Shown in pieces: positions 6,593 through 14,825 of a stretch of DNA of 30,450 bases. Each line of letters starts with the position of its first letter. Position 1 is the first letter of the stretch. This DNA is from a virus. The notes beneath the pieces are model-generated. The model had not been told where the DNA came from. It did no database searches and worked only from the letters and a program-made list of their open reading frames with translations. The position numbers were made by a program, and so were the translations under genes. The stretch is taken from the IMG/VR virus record IMGVR_UViG_3300033149_003925, positions 1 through 30,450 of that record; one strand, 5' to 3'.

Positions 6593-7238
6593 TTATTTAC
6601 AAGAGGACGAAAAATTAAAGGAATGTTTAGCAAGTCTCAAAAAATATTCGCCAAATGTTGAAGTAATTAAACTAAAATCTGATCCTAAGGTAACTAAAAG
6701 TTGTGAAGATGCAATTAGAAAATATATTGAAAAAAACGGGATGGATGATGATTTAATGGAATGGCATCCAGATATGCGTGCAACTAAGGGTTGGTATGAG
6801 AAATTAATGAAGTATTATGATAAATATGATATAATTGGATGTAAATTACTTTATCCAGATGGATTAGTTCAGCATTATGGTGGATTTTTTTTAGGAGATG
6901 GGAGAGGATTTCACCCTCACCAGTATGCTTTAAATTTTGGGGCAAATGATCCAATGGAAACTGCTTATGTTACAGGGCCAAGTATGGTTGTTAAAAAACA
7001 TGTTTACAAAAAATTAAATGGTTGGGATCACACTCTTTGGGCTTATATTGATGCAGACTTTTGTATCAGAGCAAGAAAAGAAGGGTTCAGTGTTGGGGTA
7101 GTTCCAGTTGAATTAATTCATTATGAAGGAGAAGATCAACTAAAAAAAAGAACTTTAGAAGAAAATAATAAAATTCTTGGAGAAGGTCATAAAATATTCG
7201 TAAGTAAACATATGGATTATTTATCAAAATTCAAATGA
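6576..7238 (+). CDS. Family 2-like glycosyltransferase
   Basis: A 220-aa GT-A glycosyltransferase. The N-terminal strand KIIISYLQED begins the nucleotide-sugar fold; the middle has CKLLYPDGLVQHYGGFF and the C-terminal part GWDHTLWAYIDADFCIRARK, a typical GT2 acceptor/metal region ending in a histidine (ELIHYEG). The usual N-terminal DxD is replaced by EWHPDMRATKGW, so metal binding may differ. The start is GTG 6576 with GGGAGA just upstream, overlapping the chaperonin stop by 17 nt. It opens the sugar cluster and probably moves a hexose onto a viral or host glycan. The exact sugar is unknown. Confidence 0.8.
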   Translation: MKIIISYLQEDEKLKECLASLKKYSPNVEVIKLKSDPKVTKSCEDAIRKYIEKNGMDDDLMEWHPDMRATKGWYEKLMKYYDKYDIIGCKLLYPDGLVQHYGGFFLGDGRGFHPHQYALNFGANDPMETAYVTGPSMVVKKHVYKKLNGWDHTLWAYIDADFCIRARKEGFSVGVVPVELIHYEGEDQLKKRTLEENNKILGEGHKIFVSKHMDYLSKFK

Positions 7239-8071
7239 TGCCCAAACGATTTAACTATGCAACAGCATTTTTGACACTTAGATGTAATTTAGATTGTTCT
7301 TATTGTATAAATGATGACTCTGGAGTTGTTAGAAATAGGAAAGAACTTACTGGTGATGAATGGATCTCTGCTATTAATAGGATAGATTTTGGAAAATTAC
7401 CTCTTACTCTGACTGGCGGTGAGCCAACACTTCATAAAGATTTTTATCAAATAGTTAAAGAAACAAAAGTTCCTTTAGATATGATTACAAACTTACAATT
7501 TGATGTTGACGAATTTATTGAAAAAACAGATCCAAAAAGATTTCGTTTTTATCAAGATTCAGAAAATTCAGCATATAGAAGTATAAGAGCAAGTTTTCAT
7601 CCAGAAAGAATGAGTGTTGAAGATACAGTAAATAATGCAGTAAAATTACAAGACGCAGGATTTAAAGTAGGTATTTTTTCATTAAATGTTCCTCAAAATA
7701 CTGAAAAGAATATGCAGATGGCTGAACGAGCAAGACAAGAGAAAATGTATTTCTTTATTCAGGATTTTTTAGGTGTTAAAGATGGAAGATTATATGGAAA
7801 CTTCAAATATCCAGAAGGACTTGATGGAAAATTAAAGCATGCTGAATGTAGAACTAAAGAACTTCTTATTGACCCAAAAGGAGATGTTTTTCCATGTCAT
7901 AGACATCTTTATCATAACACAAATAAAATAGGAAATATTAATGATGTTCACTTTAGAATAAAAGATGAATTTAGATCATGTGAAGAATATGGAGGATGTA
8001 ACCCTTGTGATGTTAAATTAAAAACAAATCGTTTCTTACAAATGGGAAGCTGTTCAGTGGAGATAAAATGA
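7235..8071 (+). CDS. Radical SAM enzyme
   Basis: A 278-aa radical SAM protein. CNLDCSYC (C17, C21, C24) is the cluster-binding CxxxCxxC; LTLTGGEPTL is the GGE SAM-binding motif. The C-terminal part has further cysteines (AECRTKELL, FPCHRH, CEEYGGCNPC) in a SPASM-like arrangement that could hold a second iron-sulfur cluster. Such enzymes modify sugars, peptides or cofactors by radical chemistry. It overlaps both neighbours as ATGA, so it is made with the glycosyltransferases and likely acts on a glycan precursor or a peptide. Substrate cannot be told from sequence. Confidence 0.85.
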   Translation: MMPKRFNYATAFLTLRCNLDCSYCINDDSGVVRNRKELTGDEWISAINRIDFGKLPLTLTGGEPTLHKDFYQIVKETKVPLDMITNLQFDVDEFIEKTDPKRFRFYQDSENSAYRSIRASFHPERMSVEDTVNNAVKLQDAGFKVGIFSLNVPQNTEKNMQMAERARQEKMYFFIQDFLGVKDGRLYGNFKYPEGLDGKLKHAECRTKELLIDPKGDVFPCHRHLYHNTNKIGNINDVHFRIKDEFRSCEEYGGCNPCDVKLKTNRFLQMGSCSVEIK

Positions 8072-8799
8072 GAGATTTACCAAAAGACACAAAATTGTTA
8101 ACAATCTGTTCTACAAGAAGTAAGCCAAAGTTAGTTATGGAGATGTTGAAATCTTTTGACGAGACAAAATCTAAAGGCACAGAAATTGTTTTATATGTTT
8201 GGGAAGATGACCCAAAGATTGAAGAATATAAAAAGAATTTAGAGGGAAGAAATGTAATATATGGCCCACCAAGATTTATGGGAGAAGTTTTGAATTATAT
8301 TTCGACTGAAGTCTATCCTGATATTCCTTATTATCAAAATATTAATGACGATCATTATTACATGGTTAAAGGATGGGATAAGATGATGATGGGAGTCTTA
8401 AATGATAATAATGGATGGGGTGTTGCATATTGTAAAGGAAAAGATAATGTACACAATCCAAATGCAGAAATCATTTCAGGTAAAATTGTTAGAACAATTG
8501 GATATTATGTTTATCCAAAATATAGGCAATTTGGTTTGGAATCTTATGTAATTTCAATAGGTGAATCTTGTGGATTTTTTCTTATTCCAGAAGTTATTTA
8601 TCATAATTCTATTAATGCAGGATTTGGTGAAAAGGATGATATTTATAAATTTATTTATTCCCCGCAAGAAATGACAAATTCAACAAATGCTTACAGCGAA
8701 TGGATGGAACATAAAGATGAAGCCTTTGAAAAAATTAGAATAGCAATTAAAAAAGAACTTCAAGAAAAAGTTGGAGAAAAGGAGATGAAATATAAATGA
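8068..8799 (+). CDS. GT-A-like glycosyltransferase
   Basis: A 243-aa protein with an N-terminal GT-A-like start (LLTICSTRSKPKLVMEMLKSF), a WEDDP segment and NINDDHYYMVKGWDKMM around residues 90-106, which resembles the metal-binding acidic motif followed by the GW acceptor motif of family 2 transferases. No membrane segment is present, so it is soluble or peripheral. ATGA overlaps tie it to the radical SAM gene before and the cytidylyltransferase after. The divergent sequence leaves room for a non-catalytic or different nucleotide-dependent transferase. Confidence 0.65.
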   Translation: MRDLPKDTKLLTICSTRSKPKLVMEMLKSFDETKSKGTEIVLYVWEDDPKIEEYKKNLEGRNVIYGPPRFMGEVLNYISTEVYPDIPYYQNINDDHYYMVKGWDKMMMGVLNDNNGWGVAYCKGKDNVHNPNAEIISGKIVRTIGYYVYPKYRQFGLESYVISIGESCGFFLIPEVIYHNSINAGFGEKDDIYKFIYSPQEMTNSTNAYSEWMEHKDEAFEKIRIAIKKELQEKVGEKEMKYK

Positions 8800-9209
8800 A
8801 GAATATGGAAAAAGAGATAGTTTATACTTATGTTGTTGCAGATTTATTACATATGGGACATATTTTATATTTAGAAAATGCTAAAAAACTTGGAAAGAAA
8901 TTAGTTGTGGGAGTTCTAACAGATGAAGCTGTTATGGAAAAGAAGAAAAAACCAACAATTAGTTTTTCAGAAAGAATGAGATTAATAAATGCTTTAGGGT
9001 GTGTTGATATTGTTGTTCCACAAACAACTTATTCACCAATCCAAAACATTAAGGATATAATCCCAGATATTTTAGTGGAAAGCTCTTCCCATAAAAAAGA
9101 GGATTTAGAAAAAATAGAAAAAGTTTGTAATGATTTAATTATTAAAATAGTAAAATTTCCTTATTATCCTGAACAGAGTTCAACTAAAATAAAGGAGAAA
9201 ATAAGATGA
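8796..9209 (+). CDS. CTP-type nucleotidyltransferase (cytidylyltransferase family)
   Basis: A 137-aa cytidylyltransferase-like enzyme. ADLLHMGHILYL holds the HxGH nucleotide-binding motif (H19, H22); TDEAVMEKKKKPTISFSERMRLINAL and the closing SSTKIKEKI are the other family blocks. These enzymes couple CTP to an alcohol phosphate or phosphonate (glycerol-3-phosphate, phosphoethanolamine, aminoethylphosphonate); the VVADLLH...TDEAV...IVVPQ pattern recalls the branch linked to phosphonates, but I cannot fix the substrate. The next gene is LicD-like, which uses a CDP-activated alcohol, so the pair probably makes and then transfers a phospho-alcohol group. Confidence 0.85.
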   Translation: MKNMEKEIVYTYVVADLLHMGHILYLENAKKLGKKLVVGVLTDEAVMEKKKKPTISFSERMRLINALGCVDIVVPQTTYSPIQNIKDIIPDILVESSSHKKEDLEKIEKVCNDLIIKIVKFPYYPEQSSTKIKEKIR

Positions 9210-9769
9210 GTTTGAAAACTATTTTGTTTAAATTTGATGATATTTGTAAAGAATTAGGTATTAAATATTTTCTTTTACAAGGAACTTGTTTAGGACTTTT
9301 TAGAGATCATAATTTTATTAAAGATGATACTGATATTGATGTTTTTGTTGATTGTAGTAAAAATAAATTGATTAAATTATTTAAACAATTAGAAAAAAAA
9401 GGATTTGTTCCAGATAAGATTTTTTCCAATAGGTTTGAAAATGCGCCTGGAGAAGAAATAAACAGGCATGTAAAGTATGGAACTATGTGGATGGATGTTT
9501 ATTTCAAAATGTTGGATAACAGAAAGAAGTTTATGATTAAACCAAATAAAATTAGATTTAAAGGGAGAATATTCAACTGCCCATCACCAGTTGAAGAATA
9601 TTTAGCTTTAGAATTTGGAGATACTTGGGAAACTCCATGTGGTCAAAAGAGTAGAGGGAAAGGATCACTACTTTTTGAACCATCAAAAGATTTATCTTGG
9701 GACGAATTATTAGAAGCTAAAGAGTGGTTAAAAAATACTATTCCACATGAGAGAGGAGAATTAAAATGA
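9206..9769 (+). CDS. LicD-like phosphotransferase
   Basis: A 187-aa protein of the LicD/nucleotidyltransferase fold. YFLLQGTCLGLFRDHNFIKDD (about 21-41) followed by TDIDVFVD is the LicD signature, including the GT(x)LG loop and the DxD metal pair (D43, D45). LicD proteins transfer phosphocholine or a similar phospho-alcohol from a CDP donor onto a surface glycan. The ATGA overlap with the cytidylyltransferase and the shared operon support that activity here. It is shorter than many bacterial LicD proteins (about 260 aa) but retains the catalytic block and the FNCPSPVEEYL helix seen in the family. Confidence 0.8.
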   Translation: MSLKTILFKFDDICKELGIKYFLLQGTCLGLFRDHNFIKDDTDIDVFVDCSKNKLIKLFKQLEKKGFVPDKIFSNRFENAPGEEINRHVKYGTMWMDVYFKMLDNRKKFMIKPNKIRFKGRIFNCPSPVEEYLALEFGDTWETPCGQKSRGKGSLLFEPSKDLSWDELLEAKEWLKNTIPHERGELK

Positions 9770-10842
9770 CAAGATTAATGGACGGAACAAAAATATTATG
9801 GCACATGGAGAGGGTTAGAGAACATTATGATGAAGGAAAAAGGATTTCACCACTTTTAATTAATATCGGAGCTACAAAAAAATGTAATGCTAACTGTGTT
9901 TATTGTTATGGAAATTTTCAAGGAAAAGACCAAAAATCTTCAATAGAAAGAGAACCTCTTTTAGATTTATTTGCTTCTGCACCTAAATTGGGGGTTAAAG
10001 CTTTAGAAATAATTGGAGATGGAGAACCAACTTTAAATCCACATATTTATGATGCTATGGATATTGGTAAAAAGAATGGATTAGATATAGCTTTTTCTAC
10101 TAATGGGATTTTATTAGATAATGATGAGAAGAGAGAAAATGTTTTAAGAAATAATAAATGGATGAGATTTAATCTTTCTGCTGGGACAAAAGAAGGATAT
10201 AAGAAAATCCATAGAGTAGATCAATTTGAGAAAGTTACAAGCAATATAGAAGCTATGGTAAGACTAAAAAAAGAAAAAGGTTATGAATGTGATATTGGTC
10301 TGCAGGCAGTTTATGTTCCTGGAATGATGGATAAAGATATGGTTGATGAATCAAAATTGGCAGTTAAATTAGGTGTAGATTATTTAGTTATTAAACAATG
10401 TAGTCTTCCAGAAGATGGAACTGTTTCAGACGTTTCTTTTGATGTAAGGGATTATGATAAACCAGAAGTTAGAAAAGTTTTAAAAACTTGTGAAGCTATG
10501 TCGACAGACGAAACAGACATAGTTATTAAATGGAATTTTATGGATATTGGTAAAAAAAGACCTTATGATCATTGTGTAGATGCACCTTTAATCTTTCAAG
10601 TTAGTGGAAATGGAAAATGCTATCCTTGTGGCTATCTTTTTGGAAATGAAGAATATGAGTATGGTGATTTAAATGAACAAAGTTTAGAGAAGATTTTAAA
10701 AAGCGAAAAGTATTGGGATGTGATAGATAAAATGAAAACTTTTGATGTTCACAATGATTGTGAGGGTTGTTGTAGACATGATAAAATTAACGAATTCATT
10801 TGGAATTACTTAAATAAACCAAAGGGGGTTAATTTTATATGA
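9766..10842 (+). CDS. Radical SAM/SPASM enzyme
   Basis: A 358-aa radical SAM protein. CNANCVYC (C40, C44, C47) binds the SAM cluster, EIIGDGEPTL replaces the GGE motif, and the C-terminal region carries CVDAP, KCYPCGY and DCEGCCRHD cysteines as a SPASM domain with auxiliary clusters. SPASM enzymes mature peptides or alter sugars and cofactors. It is the second radical SAM enzyme in this operon and is not similar enough at a glance to the first to be a recent copy. Overlaps of 4 nt with both neighbours mark it as part of the same message. Confidence 0.87.
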   Translation: MTRLMDGTKILWHMERVREHYDEGKRISPLLINIGATKKCNANCVYCYGNFQGKDQKSSIEREPLLDLFASAPKLGVKALEIIGDGEPTLNPHIYDAMDIGKKNGLDIAFSTNGILLDNDEKRENVLRNNKWMRFNLSAGTKEGYKKIHRVDQFEKVTSNIEAMVRLKKEKGYECDIGLQAVYVPGMMDKDMVDESKLAVKLGVDYLVIKQCSLPEDGTVSDVSFDVRDYDKPEVRKVLKTCEAMSTDETDIVIKWNFMDIGKKRPYDHCVDAPLIFQVSGNGKCYPCGYLFGNEEYEYGDLNEQSLEKILKSEKYWDVIDKMKTFDVHNDCEGCCRHDKINEFIWNYLNKPKGVNFI

Positions 10843-11390
10843 GACCTATGTTTAAATATATTCAAAGTATAATGAATCCAGGATTAGTTGGAGTAGAAAT
10901 TGGAGTTTATAGAGGATTTAATGCTTTTGAAATATTGCATAATATGAACATAAAAAAACTTTATCTTATAGATTCATATAAAGGATATATGGGTAAAGAT
11001 GGGATTGAATATCCAGATGGAGAATCAGATGTTCCAGGAGATAATGAAAAAATTCCTTCAATGGAATCAGCAAAAAAAGAAGCACATAAACTTATAAATA
11101 AGAATTATAAAAAGAATGTTGTTTGGATTGAAAAGACTTCAGATGAAGCTCTTGCGGAAATCCCAGATAATTTAGATTTTGTTTATATTGATGGCAACCA
11201 CAATTATGAATATGTTAAAGCAGACATAGAAAATTATGTTAAAAAAGTTAGAAAAGGGGGAATTTTAGGTGGACACGATTATATAGACAATAGACATCCT
11301 GGCGTTAAGCAAGCAGTTAATGAATTTTTAGCTAAAAATCCAAAATATAAACTTGTGCAACAATTACAAGATTGGGCAATAAAATGTTAA
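10839..11390 (+). CDS. SAM-dependent methyltransferase (family 24-like)
   Basis: A 183-aa class I methyltransferase. VGVEIGVYRGFNAFEIL (about 17-33) is the SAM-binding loop, LYLIDSYKGY the acidic strand-2 site, and FVYIDGNHNYEYVKADIENY with GGILGGHDY the later blocks typical of the Methyltransf_24 group found in sugar and surface-polymer clusters. It probably methylates a glycan or its precursor. The start overlaps the radical SAM gene by 4 nt; the stop overlaps the transketolase N-subunit start. Confidence 0.8.
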   Translation: MRPMFKYIQSIMNPGLVGVEIGVYRGFNAFEILHNMNIKKLYLIDSYKGYMGKDGIEYPDGESDVPGDNEKIPSMESAKKEAHKLINKNYKKNVVWIEKTSDEALAEIPDNLDFVYIDGNHNYEYVKADIENYVKKVRKGGILGGHDYIDNRHPGVKQAVNEFLAKNPKYKLVQQLQDWAIKC

Positions 11391-12130
11391 ATAGAGATTT
11401 AAGAAAAAGAATAATAACAGAAGGATTCAAACGAAAACACGGACATTATGGTAGTAGTATGTCTTGTTTAGATGCAGTTAAATATCTTTATGATAATGTA
11501 ATGACTGATGATGATATTTTTATAATGAGTAAAGGACATGGTGCTCCAGCATTACATGTAGTTTTAGAAGAACAAGGTATAATCCCCCCCTGGACAATTC
11601 ATATAGAATATGCTGAAGATAAAGGAATTAAAGCAACAGGTGGAAGTTTAGGACAGGGGTTATCTGTGGCTTTGGGCAGGGCGTATGCCAAACAATTAAA
11701 AAAAGAAAAAGGAAATGTTTATTGTTTATTGGGTGATGGTGAATTACAAGAAGGAATGATTTGGGAAAGTTTTGATATAGCAAAAGGTTTGAATATTGAT
11801 AACTTAGTTCCAATAATTGATTGGAATAAATATCAAGCGATCAGTTCAATAAAAGAAATTATGGGAGAAGATGATAAAACAATAAGGAAAAAATTGGAAG
11901 CATTTGGTTATAATGTTAAACAAATAAATGGGCATACTGAAGAAGGATTAGAAGGATTAAGGCATATCCATAAAGGTTTGCAAGCAATTGTTTTAGATAC
12001 AATTAAAGGATATGGTATTCCATTTATTGAAAGAAATCCCTCTCATCATGTAATTTATTTACATGAAAAACCAGAAATAATGAAGGAGGCATTAGAATAT
12101 TTATGCGATACGAATTCGGAAAACAATTAG
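11384..12130 (+). CDS. Transketolase N-terminal (TPP-binding) subunit
   Basis: About 248 aa covering the thiamine-diphosphate-binding half of a transketolase. Motifs are SKGHGAPALH (49-58), GSLGQGLSVALGRA, and GDGELQEGMIWES (117-129) leading to DWNKYQ, the classical GDG...N metal/TPP motif. Split transketolases with separate N and C subunits are common in archaea and in sugar clusters, where they make or shorten ketoses for unusual sugars. ATG 11384 is chosen; a TTG at 11372 is possible. It works with the next gene, whose start lies 28 nt before this stop. Confidence 0.9.
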   Translation: MLNRDLRKRIITEGFKRKHGHYGSSMSCLDAVKYLYDNVMTDDDIFIMSKGHGAPALHVVLEEQGIIPPWTIHIEYAEDKGIKATGGSLGQGLSVALGRAYAKQLKKEKGNVYCLLGDGELQEGMIWESFDIAKGLNIDNLVPIIDWNKYQAISSIKEIMGEDDKTIRKKLEAFGYNVKQINGHTEEGLEGLRHIHKGLQAIVLDTIKGYGIPFIERNPSHHVIYLHEKPEIMKEALEYLCDTNSENN

Positions 12131-12576
12131 CAAAAGAAATGGAGAAAGATCCTAAAATCCATTTATTAGTAGCAGATATAGGATTTGGAGTTTTTGACAC
12201 TATTCAAGAACAATACCCAGATAGATTACATAATACTGGGATTGCAGAACAAGCCACAATTGGAATGGCCGCTGGCATGGCAATGGAAGGATTAAAACCA
12301 GTAGTTTACACAATTACCCCTTTCTTATTAGAAAGACCATACGAATCAATTAAACTAAATGTAATGCAACAAAAACAAAATGTCAAGCTTGTTTCTTATG
12401 GAGATTACCCAGATTTGGGACCGACCCATATAACAAGCGATTTACATGGACTTTGTAAATGTTTGAAAATACCTTTACTTGAACCCAAGTCGATTGATGA
12501 AACAGTTCAAATGACCAAAGATATGTTCAAACATAAAAATCCAATTTTTATGTATTTGTCAAAGGCACCAAAATGA
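12103..12576 (+). CDS. Transketolase pyrimidine-binding subunit, lacking C-terminal domain
   Basis: A 157-aa protein holding only the pyrimidine-binding domain: LLVADIGFG, then NTGIAEQATIGMAAGMA with the catalytic glutamate E49 that activates TPP, and ITPFLLERPYESIK. The usual split C-subunit is about 300 aa and ends with a Transketolase_C domain, which is absent here because the gene stops at 12576 and the next gene begins at once. That domain is not essential for TPP chemistry in related enzymes, so the pair can still be active. It pairs with the product of 11384-12130. Confidence 0.88.
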   Translation: MRYEFGKQLAKEMEKDPKIHLLVADIGFGVFDTIQEQYPDRLHNTGIAEQATIGMAAGMAMEGLKPVVYTITPFLLERPYESIKLNVMQQKQNVKLVSYGDYPDLGPTHITSDLHGLCKCLKIPLLEPKSIDETVQMTKDMFKHKNPIFMYLSKAPK

Positions 12577-13640
12577 AAATCTTATGGAAAGGAAATATCT
12601 ATAATCCCACAGGGATTGCAACTGCAAATAGAGAGATAGTTAAAGAACTACATAAATTAGGAGTAGTAATTCAAACAACAGATCCTTTTAGAGATAATTG
12701 GGAATTTAATAAAGGACTTGAACATTTTAATAATCCAATTAATGTAGCTAAAGATACAAAAACAATCTTTGCTGATTATCCTCAATTTTGGAGAGAAGGA
12801 TTTGGAGATTTATATGGGCTTTTTTTACATGAGGGAACTGTTTTACTTCCAGGATGGGCAGAATTAATGAATAGGGGCGCTAAAAAAATCTTTGTTCCAT
12901 CAGAAGCAACTAAAAACTTATTCAAATGGAATGATGTAGTGGTTCCGATTGAAGTAATTCCTTATGGGACTAATCCAGAAATCTATAAACCAGCAGAAGA
13001 TCCAAAGAATAAAGATTTCATTTTCTTATCTGTTAATTCATGGACAGGAGAAGCAGGTGATAGAAAAGGCACAGATCTTTTAATTAAAGCTTTTGATGAA
13101 GAATTCAAAGAAAATGAAAAAGTAAAACTTATTTTAAAGATTGGAACTTTTTGGAGCCAACAAAAATTTGATTATATGGAGAGTATTATTAAAATTTTGG
13201 GTGGTCACACAAATAAGAATATTATTTTTAATGAAAATTATCTTCCAGAAGAAGAATTAGTAACCCATTATCAAAAATCTGATTGTTTTGTGGCTCCAAC
13301 ACGAGGAGAATCTTTTGGTTTGACAATTTTAAATGCTATGGCTTGTGCACTTCCAGTGATAGTGACTAAGGATGTAAATTCAGGCCACATGGATTTTTGT
13401 AAAGAAAAAGACTCTGTTTTATTTGTTGATGCACCAACTGTAAAACAAGGAGACAGAAGATTTTTTGCTGAAGGAAATATGTTGGCGGAGCCAGATTTAG
13501 AAAGTTTAAAAAAACAAATGAGATATGCTTTTGAAAATAAAAAAGAATTAAAAAAGAAAGCACTAAAAGTTTCAGAAGATATTAGAAAAAATTGGTCGTG
13601 GAAAAGAACAGCAGAAAAATTAAAGGAGGCTATAAAATGA
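12573..13640 (+). CDS. Family 4-like (GT-B) glycosyltransferase
   Basis: A 355-aa GT-B glycosyltransferase. The N-terminal KILWKGNIYNPTGIATANREI has the glycine-rich acceptor loop; VPSEATKNLF and EVIPYGTNPEIYKP mark the domain junction; FLSVNSWTGEAGDRKGTDLL begins the donor domain; and APTRGESFGLTILNAMACALPVIV carries the EX7E donor-phosphate motif. It retains the sugar stereochemistry in known relatives. Start overlaps the transketolase stop by 4 nt. It likely extends the same glycan as the family 2 enzymes upstream. Confidence 0.88.
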   Translation: MKILWKGNIYNPTGIATANREIVKELHKLGVVIQTTDPFRDNWEFNKGLEHFNNPINVAKDTKTIFADYPQFWREGFGDLYGLFLHEGTVLLPGWAELMNRGAKKIFVPSEATKNLFKWNDVVVPIEVIPYGTNPEIYKPAEDPKNKDFIFLSVNSWTGEAGDRKGTDLLIKAFDEEFKENEKVKLILKIGTFWSQQKFDYMESIIKILGGHTNKNIIFNENYLPEEELVTHYQKSDCFVAPTRGESFGLTILNAMACALPVIVTKDVNSGHMDFCKEKDSVLFVDAPTVKQGDRRFFAEGNMLAEPDLESLKKQMRYAFENKKELKKKALKVSEDIRKNWSWKRTAEKLKEAIK

Positions 13641-13756
13641 GAATAGATTTTGATGGAAACACCTTAGTTGCAGCAGTCTATGAAATTTTGTATGGGATTG
13701 TTTTAGCACTATTTCCAATCTGGTTAATTAAATTGTTAGTGCAGGCAATATTATGA
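13637..13756 (+). CDS. Small single-span membrane peptide (39 aa)
   Basis: A 39-codon frame with a good ribosome site (AAAGGAGG, 6-8 nt before ATG) whose start and stop both overlap neighbours as ATGA. After a short polar N-terminus, residues about 10-38 are almost continuously hydrophobic (AAVYEILYGIVLALFPIWLI), so it is a single membrane helix. It could anchor or organise the glycosylation enzymes at the membrane, but that is inference. The coupling on both sides makes it a convincing gene despite its size. Confidence 0.65.
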   Translation: MRIDFDGNTLVAAVYEILYGIVLALFPIWLIKLLVQAIL

Positions 13757-14454
13757 ATCCTGAACAATTAAAAGAAATGAATGAAATCAAGTGGTGGCAT
13801 CAAATTGAATTGCCAGTAGAGAATGGAACAGTTACAACTCCTGGAAGAGATCTTTCTGCTATCAAATTATCTGTGATAGGTATGCCTGAAGATTTAACTG
13901 GGAAACATGTAATTGATGTTGGAGCATGGGATGGTTATTTCTCATTTGAAGCAGAGAAAAGAGGCGCAGAAGTTTTAGCTATAGATACAGTTATGTGGAA
14001 AGAGGGACCAACATTTGATTCAGAAAAAAATAAAGAAGTTCATCACACAGGTAAGAGAGGATTTAATTTTGCAAAAAAGATGCTTAATTCAAAAGTTAGA
14101 TCAGAAAGAGTTGAAGTTATGGATTTAGACGATGCTTCTCAATATGATTTAGTTTTATGTTTAGGAATTCTTTATCATATGAAAGATCCTTTTGGGATGT
14201 GTAAAAAAATGTTTGAAATTACAAAAGAAGGTGGGCAATTAATTCTTGAAACTCATATTGATTGTGAAGTAGAAGGAATAATGAATAAACCAATGATGAG
14301 ATTTTATCCAGATAAAGAATGTAATAATGATCCTGGAACTTGGTGGGGACCAAATCCAGGATGTGTTATTGCTATGCTGAAAGTAGTAGGATTTAAAGAA
14401 GTAAAATTACATCATTTAAGTAATCATAGGGGGATATTTCACGCATTCAAATGA
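13753..14454 (+). CDS. SAM-dependent methyltransferase (CmoB/DUF1698-like)
   Basis: A 233-aa class I methyltransferase. WWHQIELPVENGTVTTPGRD near the N-terminus and HVIDVGAWDGYFSFEAEKRGA (about 51-71, SAM loop) resemble the CmoB/DUF1698 group; LCLGILYHMKDPFGM follows at the acceptor side. Relatives act on tRNA or on small molecules and sugars; the surrounding glycosyltransferases favour a sugar substrate here. ATGA overlaps with the membrane peptide before and the HNH gene after. Confidence 0.8.
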   Translation: MNPEQLKEMNEIKWWHQIELPVENGTVTTPGRDLSAIKLSVIGMPEDLTGKHVIDVGAWDGYFSFEAEKRGAEVLAIDTVMWKEGPTFDSEKNKEVHHTGKRGFNFAKKMLNSKVRSERVEVMDLDDASQYDLVLCLGILYHMKDPFGMCKKMFEITKEGGQLILETHIDCEVEGIMNKPMMRFYPDKECNNDPGTWWGPNPGCVIAMLKVVGFKEVKLHHLSNHRGIFHAFK

Positions 14455-14825
14455 GAGATAAAAAAGGAAGATTTATGAAAGGGTATAAGAGAAAACTTTC
14501 AAAGAAGCATAAAGAAAATATAGCAAGAGGATTAGCAAGGGCCCGACCAAAACGTCTCGGAAAAAATAGTTCTCAATGGAAAGGTGGAATTTCACAGGAT
14601 TATTATAGAAGGATAGCATTTGAAAATTTACCAAATCTTTGTGAGATTTGTGGTTCTTTAAATCAACTGAGAGTTCATCATAAAGATCAAAATAGACTTA
14701 ATAATGATTTAAATAATTTAATGATTGTTTGTAAATCATGTCATAATAAAATTCATGAAAAATGGAAAAATCTTCATTCAATTAAAAGACTTAAGAAATT
14801 AAGTCGGGAGGTGAAAAATGGCTGA
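14451..14825 (+). CDS. HNH homing endonuclease with NUMOD-like N-terminus
   Basis: A 124-aa HNH nuclease. The basic N-terminus (KGRFMKGYKRKLSKKHKENIARGL) looks like a NUMOD3-type DNA-binding helix, a module common in homing endonucleases. CEICGS, LRVHHKDQNRLNND, then CKSCHNKIH form the HNH zinc site and catalytic histidines. It sits neatly between two glycan genes with overlaps at both ends, so it has become part of the operon. The next gene begins inside its last codons and is frame-disrupted 60 nt later, which might relate to its mobility. Confidence 0.85.
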   Translation: MRDKKGRFMKGYKRKLSKKHKENIARGLARARPKRLGKNSSQWKGGISQDYYRRIAFENLPNLCEICGSLNQLRVHHKDQNRLNNDLNNLMIVCKSCHNKIHEKWKNLHSIKRLKKLSREVKNG

